A DNA stretch of 64,000 nucleotides from the NCBI RefSeq assembly GCF_001280085.1, contig NZ_LGED01000240.1, positions 1-64,000 on the forward strand. Direction: 5' to 3'. The notes beneath the pieces were generated by a model, which made no database searches, had not been told where the DNA came from, and worked only from the letters and a program-made list of their open reading frames with translations. A program made the translations under genes and the position numbers. Shown in pieces: positions 37,163 through 46,341 of this stretch (positions within the stretch are counted from its first letter, which is position 1; each line of letters begins with the position of its first letter). Origin of the DNA: Saccharothrix sp. NRRL B-16348 (GTDB lineage Bacteria > Actinomycetota > Actinomycetes > Mycobacteriales > Pseudonocardiaceae).

Positions 37163-38134
37163 ATGCCCAAGGCAGTGGTGGTGCGCGCGACCGGCGGACC
37201 GGAAGCGCTGGAGTTCACCGACGTGGAGGCGAAGTCGCCCGGCCCCGGCGAGCTGCTGGTGGACGTGGCCGCCGCCGGGGTGAACTTCATCGACTGCTAC
37301 CACCGCGAAGGCCGCTACCCGCTGCCCCTGCCGTTCGGGCTGGGGCAGGAGGGCGCCGGCCGGGTGAGCGCGGTCGGTCCGGACGTCACAGGGTTCGCGG
37401 TGGGAGACCGCGTGGCCTGGGCGCAGTCCCTCGGCAGCTACGCGGAGCAGGCCGTGGTGCCCGCCAAGGGCGCGGTGCCGGTGCCGGACGGCGTGGACGA
37501 CGACACGGCCGGCGCGTTGCTGCTCCAAGGCCTGACCGCGCACTACCTGATCGCGTCCGCGTACCCGGCGCAGAAGGACGACACGGTGCTCGTGCACGCC
37601 GCCGCTGGTGGTGTGGGGCTGCTGCTGGTGCAGCTGGCCAAGGCACGGGGCGCGCGGGTGATCGGCACGGTGTCCACCGCGGCCAAGGAGGAGTTGGCGC
37701 GCGAGGCGGGCGCCGACGAGGTGATCCGGTACGACCAGGTGGACTTCGCGCCCGAGGTGCGGGAGCTGACCGACGGCGTCGGCGTCGCGGCCGTGTACGA
37801 CGGCGTCGGCGCGACCACGTTCGACGGGAGCCTGGCCAGCCTGAAGCCGCGCGGCGTGCTGGTGCTGTTCGGGGCGTCCAGCGGCGCGGTGCCGCCGCTC
37901 GACCCGATGCGGCTCAACAAGGCGGGCTCGGTGTTCCTGACCCGGCCGTCGCTGGCCGCGTACGTGGCCACCCGCGAGGAGCAGGAGTGGCGCACCGGTG
38001 AGCTGTTCGCGGCCGTCCTGGACGGTTCGCTGGCCGTGCGGATCGGCGGGCGCTACCCGTTGGCCGAGGCACGGCGGGCGCACGAGGACCTGGAAGGCCG
38101 CCGCACCACCGGCAAGCTGCTGCTCATCCCCTGA
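37163..38134 (+). CDS. qor: NADPH:quinone oxidoreductase (zinc-independent MDR family)
   Basis: The 323-residue protein has the quinone-reductase pattern: GVNFIDCYHREGRYPLPLPF (about 37-56), then the cofactor loop VHAAAGGVGLLLVQLAKARGA (about 143-163) and the C-terminal EGRRTTGKLLL. It reduces quinones with NADPH, probably in the cytoplasm. AGGAGG stands 7 nt before ATG 37163. Its location between ctaA and ctaB matches qor (Rv1454c) of M. tuberculosis. It is followed by a bidirectional terminator. Confidence 0.9.
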   Translation: MPKAVVVRATGGPEALEFTDVEAKSPGPGELLVDVAAAGVNFIDCYHREGRYPLPLPFGLGQEGAGRVSAVGPDVTGFAVGDRVAWAQSLGSYAEQAVVPAKGAVPVPDGVDDDTAGALLLQGLTAHYLIASAYPAQKDDTVLVHAAAGGVGLLLVQLAKARGARVIGTVSTAAKEELAREAGADEVIRYDQVDFAPEVRELTDGVGVAAVYDGVGATTFDGSLASLKPRGVLVLFGASSGAVPPLDPMRLNKAGSVFLTRPSLAAYVATREEQEWRTGELFAAVLDGSLAVRIGGRYPLAEARRAHEDLEGRRTTGKLLLIP

Positions 38135-38171
38135 GCGCTCCTGCTTCAAGAGCCGGCAGGCGTCGAAGTGA

Positions 38172-38206
38172 GGAAGGGGCGGTCCCGGCGCGGGACCGCC
38201 CCTTCC
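38172..38206. terminator. bidirectional terminator between qor and the FKBP gene
   Basis: A perfect 15-bp stem, GGAAGGGGCGGTCCC (38172-38186) with GGGACCGCCCCTTCC (38192-38206), with a 5-nt loop GGCGC. It lies 37 nt after qor and 21 nt after the convergent FKBP stop. There is no U-tract, as is usual in high-GC actinobacteria. Confidence 0.85.
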
Positions 38207-38227
38207 GTCCGTCCGGTCGTGCGCCGG

Positions 38228-38815
38228 TCAGCCCTCGACCTTGACCGCGTCGACCACGAAGATCAGCGTCTCGCCGGGCTGGATGTCGCCCTGCCCGTTC
38301 GGGTAGCCCTTGTCCGACGGCACGACGAGCAGCCGGCGACCGCCCTCCTTGAGCCCGATCAGGCCCTCGTTCCAGCCCTTGATCACGTTGGCCTGGCCGA
38401 TGTTCTTCAGCTCGAACGGCTCGCCGCCGTCCCAGGACGCCTCACGGGTCTGCTGGTCGCGGAACGTCGCCAGCACGTAGTGCAGCTGGGCGGTCGAGCC
38501 GGGCTTGATCTCCGGGCCGGTGCCCTCGGCCAGGTCCTCGACCACCAGGCCGTCCTGCGGCGTGCAGCCCGTCGGGACGGTGATCGTCGGCTTCTCCCCC
38601 GGCGCGCCGGTCACCTGGTACTGCGTCACCTCGCACGGCGGGCCGCTCGGCTCCGGCAGGTCGGCCTCGGTGGGCTGACCCTCGGGCTGCGCGGCGTTCG
38701 CGGACGGGGTGTTGGTCAGGGTGGACGGCCGGTCGCTAGCGGTGCACGCGGTCAGCGCCAGACCGGCGGACAACAAGGAGACGAGAGCCAGGGCCGTACG
38801 GCCGACAGTACGCAT
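38228..38815 (-). CDS. FKBP-type peptidyl-prolyl isomerase, lipoprotein
   Basis: The 195-residue protein has a signal peptide and lipobox LTAC (cysteine about residue 24). A Ser/Pro/Thr-rich linker (about 25-60) is followed by an FKBP domain with LVVEDLAEGTGPEIKPGSTAQLHY (about 89-112), VIKGWNEGLIGLKEGGRRLL and the final LIFVVDAVKVEG. It likely folds exported proteins at the outer face of the membrane. A single-gene unit divergent from the three-gene cassette that follows; the 220-nt gap between them holds both promoters. Confidence 0.88.
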   Translation of the reverse strand: MRTVGRTALALVSLLSAGLALTACTASDRPSTLTNTPSANAAQPEGQPTEADLPEPSGPPCEVTQYQVTGAPGEKPTITVPTGCTPQDGLVVEDLAEGTGPEIKPGSTAQLHYVLATFRDQQTREASWDGGEPFELKNIGQANVIKGWNEGLIGLKEGGRRLLVVPSDKGYPNGQGDIQPGETLIFVVDAVKVEG

Positions 38816-39036
38816 GGTTGCCGAGCTTAGGGTTCACGCCCGCGCGCCGCGCCAGGGGCCCACCAGCAGGCCCAACGCCGATCACGGTGCGCTGTCAACG
38901 GGCCGCGAAACAATCCGCAAATGTGCCACTAATTACCGCTTCCGCCGTTGCGTACTCGCGCGTACAGTAACTCCGCGCACTTGATCGCATACCGAGAGCA
39001 TTCGGCCGTTCGAGTGCCCACCAAGGAGGTGACATC

Positions 39037-40044
39037 GTGTCCGCGGAGCCGAAGGGCGTCCGCAGCAACCTGTTACAGGAATTGTTCTGGACCAGAACAG
39101 GGCTGCTCCTGCTGAGCCTAGTCGTCACTTCCGGAAGCACTCTGGCCATTTCCAGCGCAATGGATCAAGGAGCGCTGCGCACGTTCCTCACGTCGGTCGG
39201 CACCGGCACGTTGATCTCCGCCGTGGTCGGTTTCGGGCAGACGCTGATCACCAGTTCGGCCGCGCAGCGCGCGTTGGTCACACCGGTCGTGGAGGAGAGC
39301 CGCAAGGCGCTGCGCGACCTCACCGCCGAGTACCGGGCCCTGGACCGCGAGTTCTTCCCCACTCACGTGTTCGAGCCGACCGCACGGCCCGACCCGGCGT
39401 TCAACCAGGTCATGATGCAGGACCTGGAACGCACCCGGCTGTACGTGTTCCGCGGTTTCGCGGGCCGGTACGCGGCCGGCCGACTGCTCCTGTCGCAGTC
39501 GGAGTGCGAGCTCAAAGCCGTCCTGGCCGATCCACGGGACGACGACGCGATCAGCGGGCGGGCACGTTACCTGCTGCGCAACGAAGGCGTGGACGGCGAC
39601 TACGACGCGATCGCGGCGAGGTTGCGCGAGCAGATCTCCATCGGCCTGGTCGGCCTGTTCCTGGCCCGTGGCCGGTGCTCGCGGATCGACCTGACGATCG
39701 TGTCCGACCCGCCGTTGGACCGACTGGAGCTCTTCGACGACAGCGTTTGGCTCACCCTCTACAGCAACACCAGCGCGGGCGTCATCCGGCTCTACCCGCG
39801 CACGGTGCGGTTCGCGGAGGGCTCGTTCATCTACGGGATGGAACGCGCCGAGTTCCTGCGCATCAGCAATTCCAAGGCAGGGCTCCACATCGTCATCACA
39901 CCGGGCACCAGTCGATCGGACTTCCTCGCCCTGTTCGAGAAGATCACCGGCAACCCGCTCACCGACGACGGGTTCCGGGCACTCGAGGAGAAGTTCCACC
40001 GATTCCGCAAAGAATTCTCCGCCTCCGCTCAGCTGGGGAGCTGA
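39037..40044 (+). CDS. membrane-anchored protein with PLD/DUF5919-like domain, first gene of an unrecognised cassette
   Basis: The 335-residue protein is not recognised as a named family. Two membrane helices (about 20-41 and 49-70) anchor a cytoplasmic part. Its middle reads ELKAVLADPRDDDAISGRAR (about 162-181), and later IDLTIVSDPPLDRLELFDDS with VWLTLYSNTSAGVIRLYP. This pattern of a strand plus DP, a helix, and paired strands recalls DUF5919/phospholipase-D-like domains of some regulators and effectors, but the HKD catalytic motif is absent. The start is GTG 39037 after AAGGAGG. Six bases separate it from the cupin gene. It may sense or act at the membrane with its two soluble partners. 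Confidence 0.6.
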   Translation: MSAEPKGVRSNLLQELFWTRTGLLLLSLVVTSGSTLAISSAMDQGALRTFLTSVGTGTLISAVVGFGQTLITSSAAQRALVTPVVEESRKALRDLTAEYRALDREFFPTHVFEPTARPDPAFNQVMMQDLERTRLYVFRGFAGRYAAGRLLLSQSECELKAVLADPRDDDAISGRARYLLRNEGVDGDYDAIAARLREQISIGLVGLFLARGRCSRIDLTIVSDPPLDRLELFDDSVWLTLYSNTSAGVIRLYPRTVRFAEGSFIYGMERAEFLRISNSKAGLHIVITPGTSRSDFLALFEKITGNPLTDDGFRALEEKFHRFRKEFSASAQLGS

Positions 40045-40050
40045 TAAGTC

Positions 40051-40698
40051 GTGCTCACCGAGTTCACCGGGTTCTCCGCCCTCGCGGAGCTCGCCACGCT
40101 CATCGCCGTGGCCGACCCCCCTGTCGTCGACCACTGGGGACACGTCGAGAGGCGTTTCCAGGAGTGGGCGGGCCGACCCGGCCTGCGGGAGAGGCTGCGC
40201 GGGCACCTGCGCGCCCTCTCACCGCAGGACGAGATGCGCGTGGTGGCCAGATCCCGCGAGACGACGACCCACTTCGCGTGGTGCCTGCGGGACGAGCCGG
40301 CCGAACCGTTCACGTTCTGGCTGCACGAGTACAAGCCGCAGCGGGACTGGCGGCCGGGCTACGCCGACTCGATCCACAACCACCGCTACCACTTCTGCAC
40401 CACCATCCTGTCGGGCTCCTACCTGCACGAACGCTTCACCGCGGACGTGGCCGACAACGGCAGGCAGATCGTGTCCACCACCCTGCTGCGCAGCGCCGAG
40501 GCCCACGAGGGCGCCTCGGGCACGATGCTCGCCCACGAGTTCCACCGCATCCCGAAGGCCGCCGACGACACCATGACGTTCCTGGTCAAGTCGCGCGCGG
40601 TCAGCCCGTGGAGCCTCAGCTACGACCCCGACACCCGGACCAGCCACCGGCACGTGCCGGTCGAGGCGAGGTTGGAGGACCTGACGAACAACCTGTAA
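40051..40698 (+). CDS. cupin-fold protein of the three-gene cassette
   Basis: The 215-residue protein has a cupin-like metal motif: SIHNHRYHFCTTILSGSYLHE (about 107-127), with candidate ligands His109, His111 and His114. The usual glutamate position is taken by His114. A second motif lies in MLAHEFHRIPKAADD (about 157-171). Cupins of this size may be dioxygenases (cysteine-dioxygenase-like), isomerases or ligand binders. The start is GTG 40051, 6 nt after the previous stop, so it is co-translated. No close named family recognised. Confidence 0.6.
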   Translation: MLTEFTGFSALAELATLIAVADPPVVDHWGHVERRFQEWAGRPGLRERLRGHLRALSPQDEMRVVARSRETTTHFAWCLRDEPAEPFTFWLHEYKPQRDWRPGYADSIHNHRYHFCTTILSGSYLHERFTADVADNGRQIVSTTLLRSAEAHEGASGTMLAHEFHRIPKAADDTMTFLVKSRAVSPWSLSYDPDTRTSHRHVPVEARLEDLTNNL

Positions 40699-40757
40699 CC
40701 CGCGCCAAGGATCATCGCGCGCCCCTACCATCGGCCCACCCGGCACGGGAGGGTCCA

Positions 40758-41408
40758 ATGAGTACGGTCACGAAGGCAGTCACGGCGCACGCGATCTCCG
40801 AGGTCGAGGGCGAGGTGTGGCTGCTGTGCCGCGACCTCGCCGCGAAACTGCAGTTCCACGGCTGGCACCACGTCAGCTTCGTGCGGGACAAGGCCGTCCA
40901 CTTCGCCCGGCGCAACGGTTCGGACGTGTCGCTGGTCGAAGTGGCCGCCCTGGTCCACGACGTCAACTACATGGTCCGGCGCAACTCGCTGCCGGTCGAC
41001 GGCAGGCGGCTGCGCCTGGACATCCTGGCGCGCGCGGGCGTGCCGGACGACGTCGCGGCGAGGGTCGACGAGGTGGTCGAGGAAGCCGAGATGCGCACCC
41101 GCCACCGCGACATCTCGCTGGAGGCGCAGGCGCTGTCCGACGCGGACACGCTGTTCAAGGCCCTGCCGGTGACACCGGTGGTGCTCGCGCCCAAGTACCT
41201 CGAAGAGAACGGCATCACGCTCAAGGAGCTGGCGCACAAGATCGTCGGCGAGCAGCGGGGCAAGCACGACGACGGGTACTACTTCTACGACCCGGAGGCG
41301 GCGGCCACCTACTCGCGGTGGGCCACGGCGAACTTGGAGCTTTGGTCGTGCATCGTGGAGTCGCTGGACGACCCCACCGTCACCGAACTCCTGTCAGCCG
41401 TCTCTTAG
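40758..41408 (+). CDS. HD-domain phosphohydrolase of the three-gene cassette
   Basis: The 216-residue protein has an HD metal site: His38 in GWHHVSFVRDKA, His67-Asp68 in ALVHDVNY, and a final aspartate in LSDADTLFKALP (about 127-138). HD proteins hydrolyse phosphate esters such as (d)NTPs, cyclic nucleotides or ppGpp. A GGGAGG site lies 7 nt before ATG 40758. The 59-nt gap after the cupin gene has no terminator, so all three genes likely form one transcript. The substrate cannot be told from the sequence. Confidence 0.75.
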   Translation: MSTVTKAVTAHAISEVEGEVWLLCRDLAAKLQFHGWHHVSFVRDKAVHFARRNGSDVSLVEVAALVHDVNYMVRRNSLPVDGRRLRLDILARAGVPDDVAARVDEVVEEAEMRTRHRDISLEAQALSDADTLFKALPVTPVVLAPKYLEENGITLKELAHKIVGEQRGKHDDGYYFYDPEAAATYSRWATANLELWSCIVESLDDPTVTELLSAVS

Positions 41409-41505
41409 AACACGACCACCAAGACGCGCCCACCGCACCACCGCCGAGGTCTCTGTCGCCCATCCGGTCCACGACGGACCCGCAACCGCCCCGCAGAGGC
41501 CCGAT

Positions 41506-41575
41506 TTGACATGGGTTCGGGTGCTTTAGGCTGGTCGAAGCCGGGCAGGCTTGGCGGACGCTCTTCCCGCCAAGC
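41506..41575 (+). promoter_or_regulatory. promoter-like sequence and hairpin upstream of stem-loop element copy 2
   Basis: TTGACA (41506-41511) is followed after 15 nt by TAGGCT, a short but possible spacing. A 9-bp hairpin, GCTTGGCGG (41549-41557) with CCGCCAAGC (41567-41575), follows. Together with the large stem-loop that begins at about 41654 this could mark an independent non-coding transcript. The 503-nt gap 41409-41911 contains no convincing gene. Confidence 0.35.
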
Positions 41576-41653
41576 CGGACTTGAGCGAGACCACCGGAGG
41601 GCTTTCAGCCCAAGCCCGAAAGATCAAGAACCGAAAGATCAAAAGCCAAAGAG

Positions 41654-41905
41654 TCCTCGCCGGACGGGCAGATCAACAGGATGACCCAACTGCCCGGTCA
41701 AGCGCCGGGTCCGTTGTTGGTCCGGGTTTCGTGTCATCCCACCGACCTCCCTCCGGGCTACCACACGCGTCAAGGGGGCGCGCGACATCAGTGCAAGCCG
41801 CGGGCATCGGTGAACACGCGCGCCCCCTTGACACGCGCGGTAGGGCAAAGCCAGGTCGGCGGGATGACACGAAGCCCTCCCTTTGTGGGGAAGGGCGGAG
41901 GGTGT
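41654..41905 (+). repeat. nested long stem-loop element, copy 2
   Basis: The same architecture as 5963-6202 but on the plus strand. A 32-nt box (41654-41685) differs from copy 1 at one base. Outer arms 41728-41748 and 41853-41873 pair with one mismatch. Inner arms 41766-41784 and 41817-41835 pair with one mismatch around a 32-nt loop. A C-rich hairpin follows at about 41875-41902. The loop-proximal pairs of the inner stem differ from copy 1 (GCGCG with CGCGC instead of GGC with GCC) yet still pair. It lies downstream of the HD gene and tail-to-tail with ctaB, where it could also terminate transcription. Confidence 0.85.
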
Positions 41906-41911
41906 GCCAGG

Positions 41912-42835
41912 TCAGAACGGCCAGCCGAGGGCCGGGAGGCCGATCACGGCGTCCACGGCCAGGCCGCAGAACACGAGCATCAGGTACAGGTTCGACATGT
42001 GGAAGAACTTCATGGTGTTCGTCGAACCCCCGCGGCGGACGACGCCGTGCAGGCGGTGGGCGAAGACGGCGAACCACACGCCTGAGATCGCGGCGATCGC
42101 GACGTAGATCCAGGAGGTCACCGGTGCCAGCAGCAGGGTGCACACGACCGTGATCCACGAGTAGATGACGATCTGGCGGGTGACCTGCTGGGCCGTCGCC
42201 ACGACCGGCAGCATCGGGACGCCGGCGCGTGCGTAGTCCTCCTTGAACTTCATCGCGAGCGCCCACGTGTGCGGTGGCGTCCAGAAGAAGATCACGCCGA
42301 ACATCACCAGCGCCGGCCACGCGACGGTGCCGGTCACGGCGGACCAGCCGATGATCACCGGCATGCAGCCGGCCATGCCGCCCCAGATGATGTTCTGCGA
42401 CGTGCGGCGCTTGAGCACCAGGGTGTAGACGAAGATGTAGAAGAGGATCGTGGCCACCGCGAACACGGCGGACATCAGGTTCGTGGTCAGCCACAGGAAC
42501 CCGAACGACACGACGCCCAGCACGATGCCGAAGATCAGCGCGTTGCGCGGCGGGATGGTGTCCTTCGCCAGCGGTCGGGCGCTGGTGCGCTTCATCACCG
42601 AGTCGATGTCGGCGTCGACGTAGCAGTTCAGGGCGTTCGCCGAGCCCGCGGCCAGGGTGCCGCCGGCCAGGGTGCACGCGATCAGCCACAGCGGCGGGAG
42701 GCCGCGGGCGGCCAGGAGCATCGCCGGGATGGTGGTGATCAGCAGCAGCTCGATCACCCGTGGCTTGGTCAGCGCCACGTAGGCGCCGACGACCTGCCGG
42801 GGCGACCGCGCCGGAGCCTCGGTGACGGCACTCAT
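41912..42835 (-). CDS. ctaB: protoheme IX farnesyltransferase CtaB
   Basis: The 307-residue UbiA-type prenyltransferase has about eight membrane helices. Aspartate motifs lie in [20 protein letters not shown] (about 71-90) and in the second loop ([23 protein letters not shown], about 178-200). It makes heme O from heme and farnesyl diphosphate; CtaA then makes heme A. It is divergent from tkt, as ctaB and tkt are in M. tuberculosis (Rv1451/Rv1449c). The 255-nt gap to tkt holds both promoters. Confidence 0.93.
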   Translation of the reverse strand: MSAVTEAPARSPRQVVGAYVALTKPRVIELLLITTIPAMLLAARGLPPLWLIACTLAGGTLAAGSANALNCYVDADIDSVMKRTSARPLAKDTIPPRNALIFGIVLGVVSFGFLWLTTNLMSAVFAVATILFYIFVYTLVLKRRTSQNIIWGGMAGCMPVIIGWSAVTGTVAWPALVMFGVIFFWTPPHTWALAMKFKEDYARAGVPMLPVVATAQQVTRQIVIYSWITVVCTLLLAPVTSWIYVAIAAISGVWFAVFAHRLHGVVRRGGSTNTMKFFHMSNLYLMLVFCGLAVDAVIGLPALGWPF

Positions 42836-43090
42836 GGCGTCGCGCTCCTCGTCAGGTCAGGGGATGGACAGATGGTAACCGCGCGTTGTCCGAGCAGCCC
42901 GTTCGGGTACTCCCTGAACGCACCATCCACGCCTGTGCGTACACCCACAGAGCGTGAGTGGTACGAGCGTCCGCTCGTCGGACTAGGCTGGCCGGCGGAC
43001 CTTGGTAGCCGCGGATCGGGCCTGACGGGATCGATTAAGTTCACGCCGGCCGTCACAACCGCCGCCTAGTGAGTTTGGAGCTGGAAGTCA

Positions 43091-45181
43091 GTGTCCGTCA
43101 CCGATGACATCGCCCGGTTGACCGAAGCCCGCCTGCCCGAAGAGTGGACCGACCTCGACAAGCGCGCGGTCGACACCGCCCGCGTCCTGGCCGCGGACGC
43201 CGTGCAGAAGGTCGGCAACGGCCACCCCGGCACCGCCATGAGCCTCGCGCCGCTCGCGTACACGCTGTTCCAGCGGGTCATGCGGCACGACCCGGCCGAC
43301 GCCGACTGGATCGGCCGCGACCGGTTCGTGCTCAGCGCGGGCCACTCGAGCCTGACCCTCTACATCCAGCTGTTCCTCAACGGCTACGGCCTGGAGCTGG
43401 ACGACCTCAAGGCGCTGCGCACGTGGGGCTCGCAGACACCGGGTCACCCCGAGGTCGGCCACACGCGGGGCGTCGAGACCACGACCGGCCCGCTGGGCCA
43501 GGGCCTGGCGAACGCGGTCGGCATGGCGATGGCCGCCCGCCGCGAGCGCGGCCTGTACGACCCGGACGCGCCGGTCGGCGAGAGCCCGTTCGACCACCAC
43601 ATCTTCGTGATCGCCTCCGACGGCGACATCGAGGAGGGCGTCACGTCCGAGGCGTCGTCCCTGGCGGGAACCCAGAAGCTGGGCAACCTCACGGTGATCT
43701 ACGACGACAACAAGATCTCCATCGAGGACGACACGACGATCGCGCTGTCCGAGGACACCGCGAAGCGCTACGAGGCCTATGGCTGGCACGTGCAGGTCGT
43801 CGAGGGCGGCGAGAACGTCACCGGCATCCTCGAAGCGCTGGAGAACGCCAAGGCGGAGACCGAGCGCCCGTCGTTCATCCTGCTGCGCACGATCATCGGC
43901 TACCCGGCGCCGAACAAGCAGAACACCGGCGCGGCGCACGGCGCGGCCCTCGGCGGGGACGAGGTCGCCGAGGTCAAGCGCATCCTGGGCTTCGACCCGG
44001 AGCAGACGTTCGAGGTCGCCGACGAGGTGCTGGAGCACACGCGTTCGGTGATCAAGCGCGGCGAGGCGGCCAAGTCCGAGTGGCAGAAGTCGTTCGACGC
44101 GTGGGCGCAGGCGAACCCGGAGCGCAAGGCGCTGCTGGACCGCCTGGTCGCCCGCGAGCTGCCGGAGGGCTGGGCGGACGCGCTGCCGTCGTGGGAGCCC
44201 GACGCCAAGGGCGTGCCGACCCGCAAGGCGTCCGGTCAGGTGCTGTCCGCGCTCGGCCCGGTGCTGCCGGAGCTGTGGGGCGGTTCGGCCGACCTGGCCG
44301 AGTCGAACCTGACCACGATCAAGGGCGCGGACTCGTTCGGCCCGGAGGCGATCTCCACCAAGATGTGGTCGGCCAACCCGTACGGCCGCACGCTGCACTT
44401 CGGCGTTCGCGAGCACGCCATGGGCTCGATCCTCAACGGCATCGCGCTGCACGGCCCCACCCGCCCGTACGGCGGCACGTTCCTGGTGTTCAGCGACTAC
44501 ATGCGCCCGGCGGTCCGGCTGGCCGCGATCATGCAGGCCGCGGTCACCTACGTCTGGACGCACGACTCCATCGGCCTGGGCGAGGACGGTCCGACGCACC
44601 AGCCGATCGAGCACCTCGCGGCGTTGCGCGCCATCCCGGGCCTCACCGTGCTGCGCCCCGGTGACGCGAACGAGACCGCCGCCGCCTGGAAGGCGACGCT
44701 GGAGCAGACCGGCCCGGTGGGCCTGGCGCTGACCCGCCAGAACATCCCGGTGCTCGAGGGCACCAAGGAGAGGGCCACCGAGGGCGTCGCGCGCGGCGGC
44801 TACGTGCTGGAGGGCGACGGCGAGCCGGAGCTGATCCTCATCGCGACCGGCTCGGAGCTGCAGATCGCGGTCGAGGCGCGCCGGGTCTTCGAGGCCGAGG
44901 GCGTCGCCACCCGGGTGGTGTCCATGCCGAGCGTCGAGTGGTTCGACGCGCAGGACAAGAGCTACCAGGAGCAGGTGCTGCCGTCGTCGGTGAAGGCGCG
45001 CGTGGTGGTCGAGGCGGGCATCGCCCAGCCGTGGCAGCGGTTCGCGGGCGACGCGGGCGAGATCGTCTCCATCGAGCACTTCGGCGCGTCGGCGGACTAC
45101 CAGACGCTGTTCCGCGAGTTCGGGTTCACGACGGAGAACGTCGTCGCGGCGGCCCGCCGCTCGCTGTCCCGGACCAAGTAG
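43091..45181 (+). CDS. tkt: transketolase
   Basis: The 696-residue thiamine-diphosphate enzyme of the non-oxidative pentose phosphate pathway. [19 protein letters not shown] (about 39-57), the TPP motif [17 protein letters not shown] with VIYDDN, and [20 protein letters not shown] (about 491-510) are all intact. It moves two-carbon units between sugar phosphates. GTG 43091 starts the tkt-tal-pgi-zwf-opcA-pgl operon; 22 nt separate it from tal. Confidence 0.96.
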   Translation: MSVTDDIARLTEARLPEEWTDLDKRAVDTARVLAADAVQKVGNGHPGTAMSLAPLAYTLFQRVMRHDPADADWIGRDRFVLSAGHSSLTLYIQLFLNGYGLELDDLKALRTWGSQTPGHPEVGHTRGVETTTGPLGQGLANAVGMAMAARRERGLYDPDAPVGESPFDHHIFVIASDGDIEEGVTSEASSLAGTQKLGNLTVIYDDNKISIEDDTTIALSEDTAKRYEAYGWHVQVVEGGENVTGILEALENAKAETERPSFILLRTIIGYPAPNKQNTGAAHGAALGGDEVAEVKRILGFDPEQTFEVADEVLEHTRSVIKRGEAAKSEWQKSFDAWAQANPERKALLDRLVARELPEGWADALPSWEPDAKGVPTRKASGQVLSALGPVLPELWGGSADLAESNLTTIKGADSFGPEAISTKMWSANPYGRTLHFGVREHAMGSILNGIALHGPTRPYGGTFLVFSDYMRPAVRLAAIMQAAVTYVWTHDSIGLGEDGPTHQPIEHLAALRAIPGLTVLRPGDANETAAAWKATLEQTGPVGLALTRQNIPVLEGTKERATEGVARGGYVLEGDGEPELILIATGSELQIAVEARRVFEAEGVATRVVSMPSVEWFDAQDKSYQEQVLPSSVKARVVVEAGIAQPWQRFAGDAGEIVSIEHFGASADYQTLFREFGFTTENVVAAARRSLSRTK

Positions 45182-45203
45182 AGACTTCAGGGGAGTTGAC
45201 GAG

Positions 45204-46316
45204 ATGAGCACCAATCCGCTGGCCGCGCTCAGCGACGCGGGCGTGTCGATCTGGCTGGACGACCTGTCCCGCGAGCGGCTGGACTCCGGCAACCTGGCCG
45301 GTCTGGTCGCCGAGCAGCACGTGGTGGGCGTGACCACCAACCCGACGATCTTCGCCGCGGCCCTGTCCAAGGGCTCGGCCTACGACGAGCAGGTGCGCGA
45401 GCTGGCCTCGCGCGGCGCCGACACCGACGCGGCCGTCCGCGAGATCACCACCACGGACGTGCGCAACGCGTGCGACCTGTTCCGCGACATCTACACCGCC
45501 ACCGACGGCGTCGACGGCCGCGTGTCGATCGAGGTCGACCCGCGGCTGGCCAACGACACCGAGGCCACCGTCGCCGAGGCGCTCGACCTGGCCAAGGCCG
45601 TGGACCGGCCGAACCTGCTGGTGAAGATCCCGGCCACGGTCGAGGGCCTGCCCGCGATCACCCGGGTGATCGCCGAGGGCATCAGCGTGAACGTGACGCT
45701 GATCTTCTCCGTCGAGCGCTACCGGCACGTGATGGAGGCGTTCGTCGCGGGCCTGGAGCAGGCCAAGGCCAACGGCCACGACCTGCGCGGCATCCACTCG
45801 GTGGCGTCGTTCTTCGTGTCCCGGGTGGACAGCGAGATCGACAAGCGGCTGGACGCGCTGGACACCCCGGCGGCGGCCGGGCTGCGCGGCAAGGCGGCCA
45901 TCGCGAACGCGGTGCTGGCCTACGCGGCGTACGAGGAGACGTTCCGGGGCGAGCGCTGGGAGGCGCTGGCCGCCGCGGGCGCCCGCGCGCAGCGTCCACT
46001 GTGGGCGTCCACCGGCGTGAAGGACCCGCAGTACTCCGACACCCGGTACGTGGACCAGCTCGTGGTGGCCGACACGGTCAACACGATGCCGGAGAAGACC
46101 CTGCACGCGGTCGCCGATCACGGCAAGATCGAAGGCGACGTGGTGACCGGGCGCGCGGCGCAGGCGCAGGAGGTCTTCGACGGGCTGGTCGAGGTCGGCA
46201 TCGACCTGGACGACGTGTTCGTCGTGCTGGAGACCGAGGGCGTCGACAAGTTCGAGAAGTCGTGGGCCGAACTGCTCGACACGGTGACCGGACAGCTGAA
46301 CCAGGCCAAGGGCTGA
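45204..46316 (+). CDS. tal: transaldolase
   Basis: The 370-residue class I aldolase has the length of the actinobacterial long form. [14 protein letters not shown] holds the Schiff-base lysine (about residue 138), with [21 protein letters not shown] near the start and [20 protein letters not shown] near residues 263-282. It transfers dihydroxyacetone units in the pentose phosphate pathway. A GGGGAG site stands 7 nt before ATG 45204. It is followed by pgi after 25 nt. Confidence 0.96.
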   Translation: MSTNPLAALSDAGVSIWLDDLSRERLDSGNLAGLVAEQHVVGVTTNPTIFAAALSKGSAYDEQVRELASRGADTDAAVREITTTDVRNACDLFRDIYTATDGVDGRVSIEVDPRLANDTEATVAEALDLAKAVDRPNLLVKIPATVEGLPAITRVIAEGISVNVTLIFSVERYRHVMEAFVAGLEQAKANGHDLRGIHSVASFFVSRVDSEIDKRLDALDTPAAAGLRGKAAIANAVLAYAAYEETFRGERWEALAAAGARAQRPLWASTGVKDPQYSDTRYVDQLVVADTVNTMPEKTLHAVADHGKIEGDVVTGRAAQAQEVFDGLVEVGIDLDDVFVVLETEGVDKFEKSWAELLDTVTGQLNQAKG

Positions 46317-46341
46317 GAGCCGAGAACGGGACAGGACTGAC

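Noticed and set aside
38816..39036. small gene in the gap before the three-gene cassette
   Set aside because: No frame with plausible start, codon use and ribosome site; it looks like a divergent promoter region.
41409..41650. tRNA or known small RNA gene between the HD gene and stem-loop copy 2
   Set aside because: Only a 9-bp hairpin is visible; no cloverleaf or recognised RNA family motif.
41551..42153. plus-strand open frame across stem-loop copy 2 sharing short peptides with copy 1
   Set aside because: Peptide similarity follows from the DNA repeat, and a one-base length difference shifts frames between the copies.
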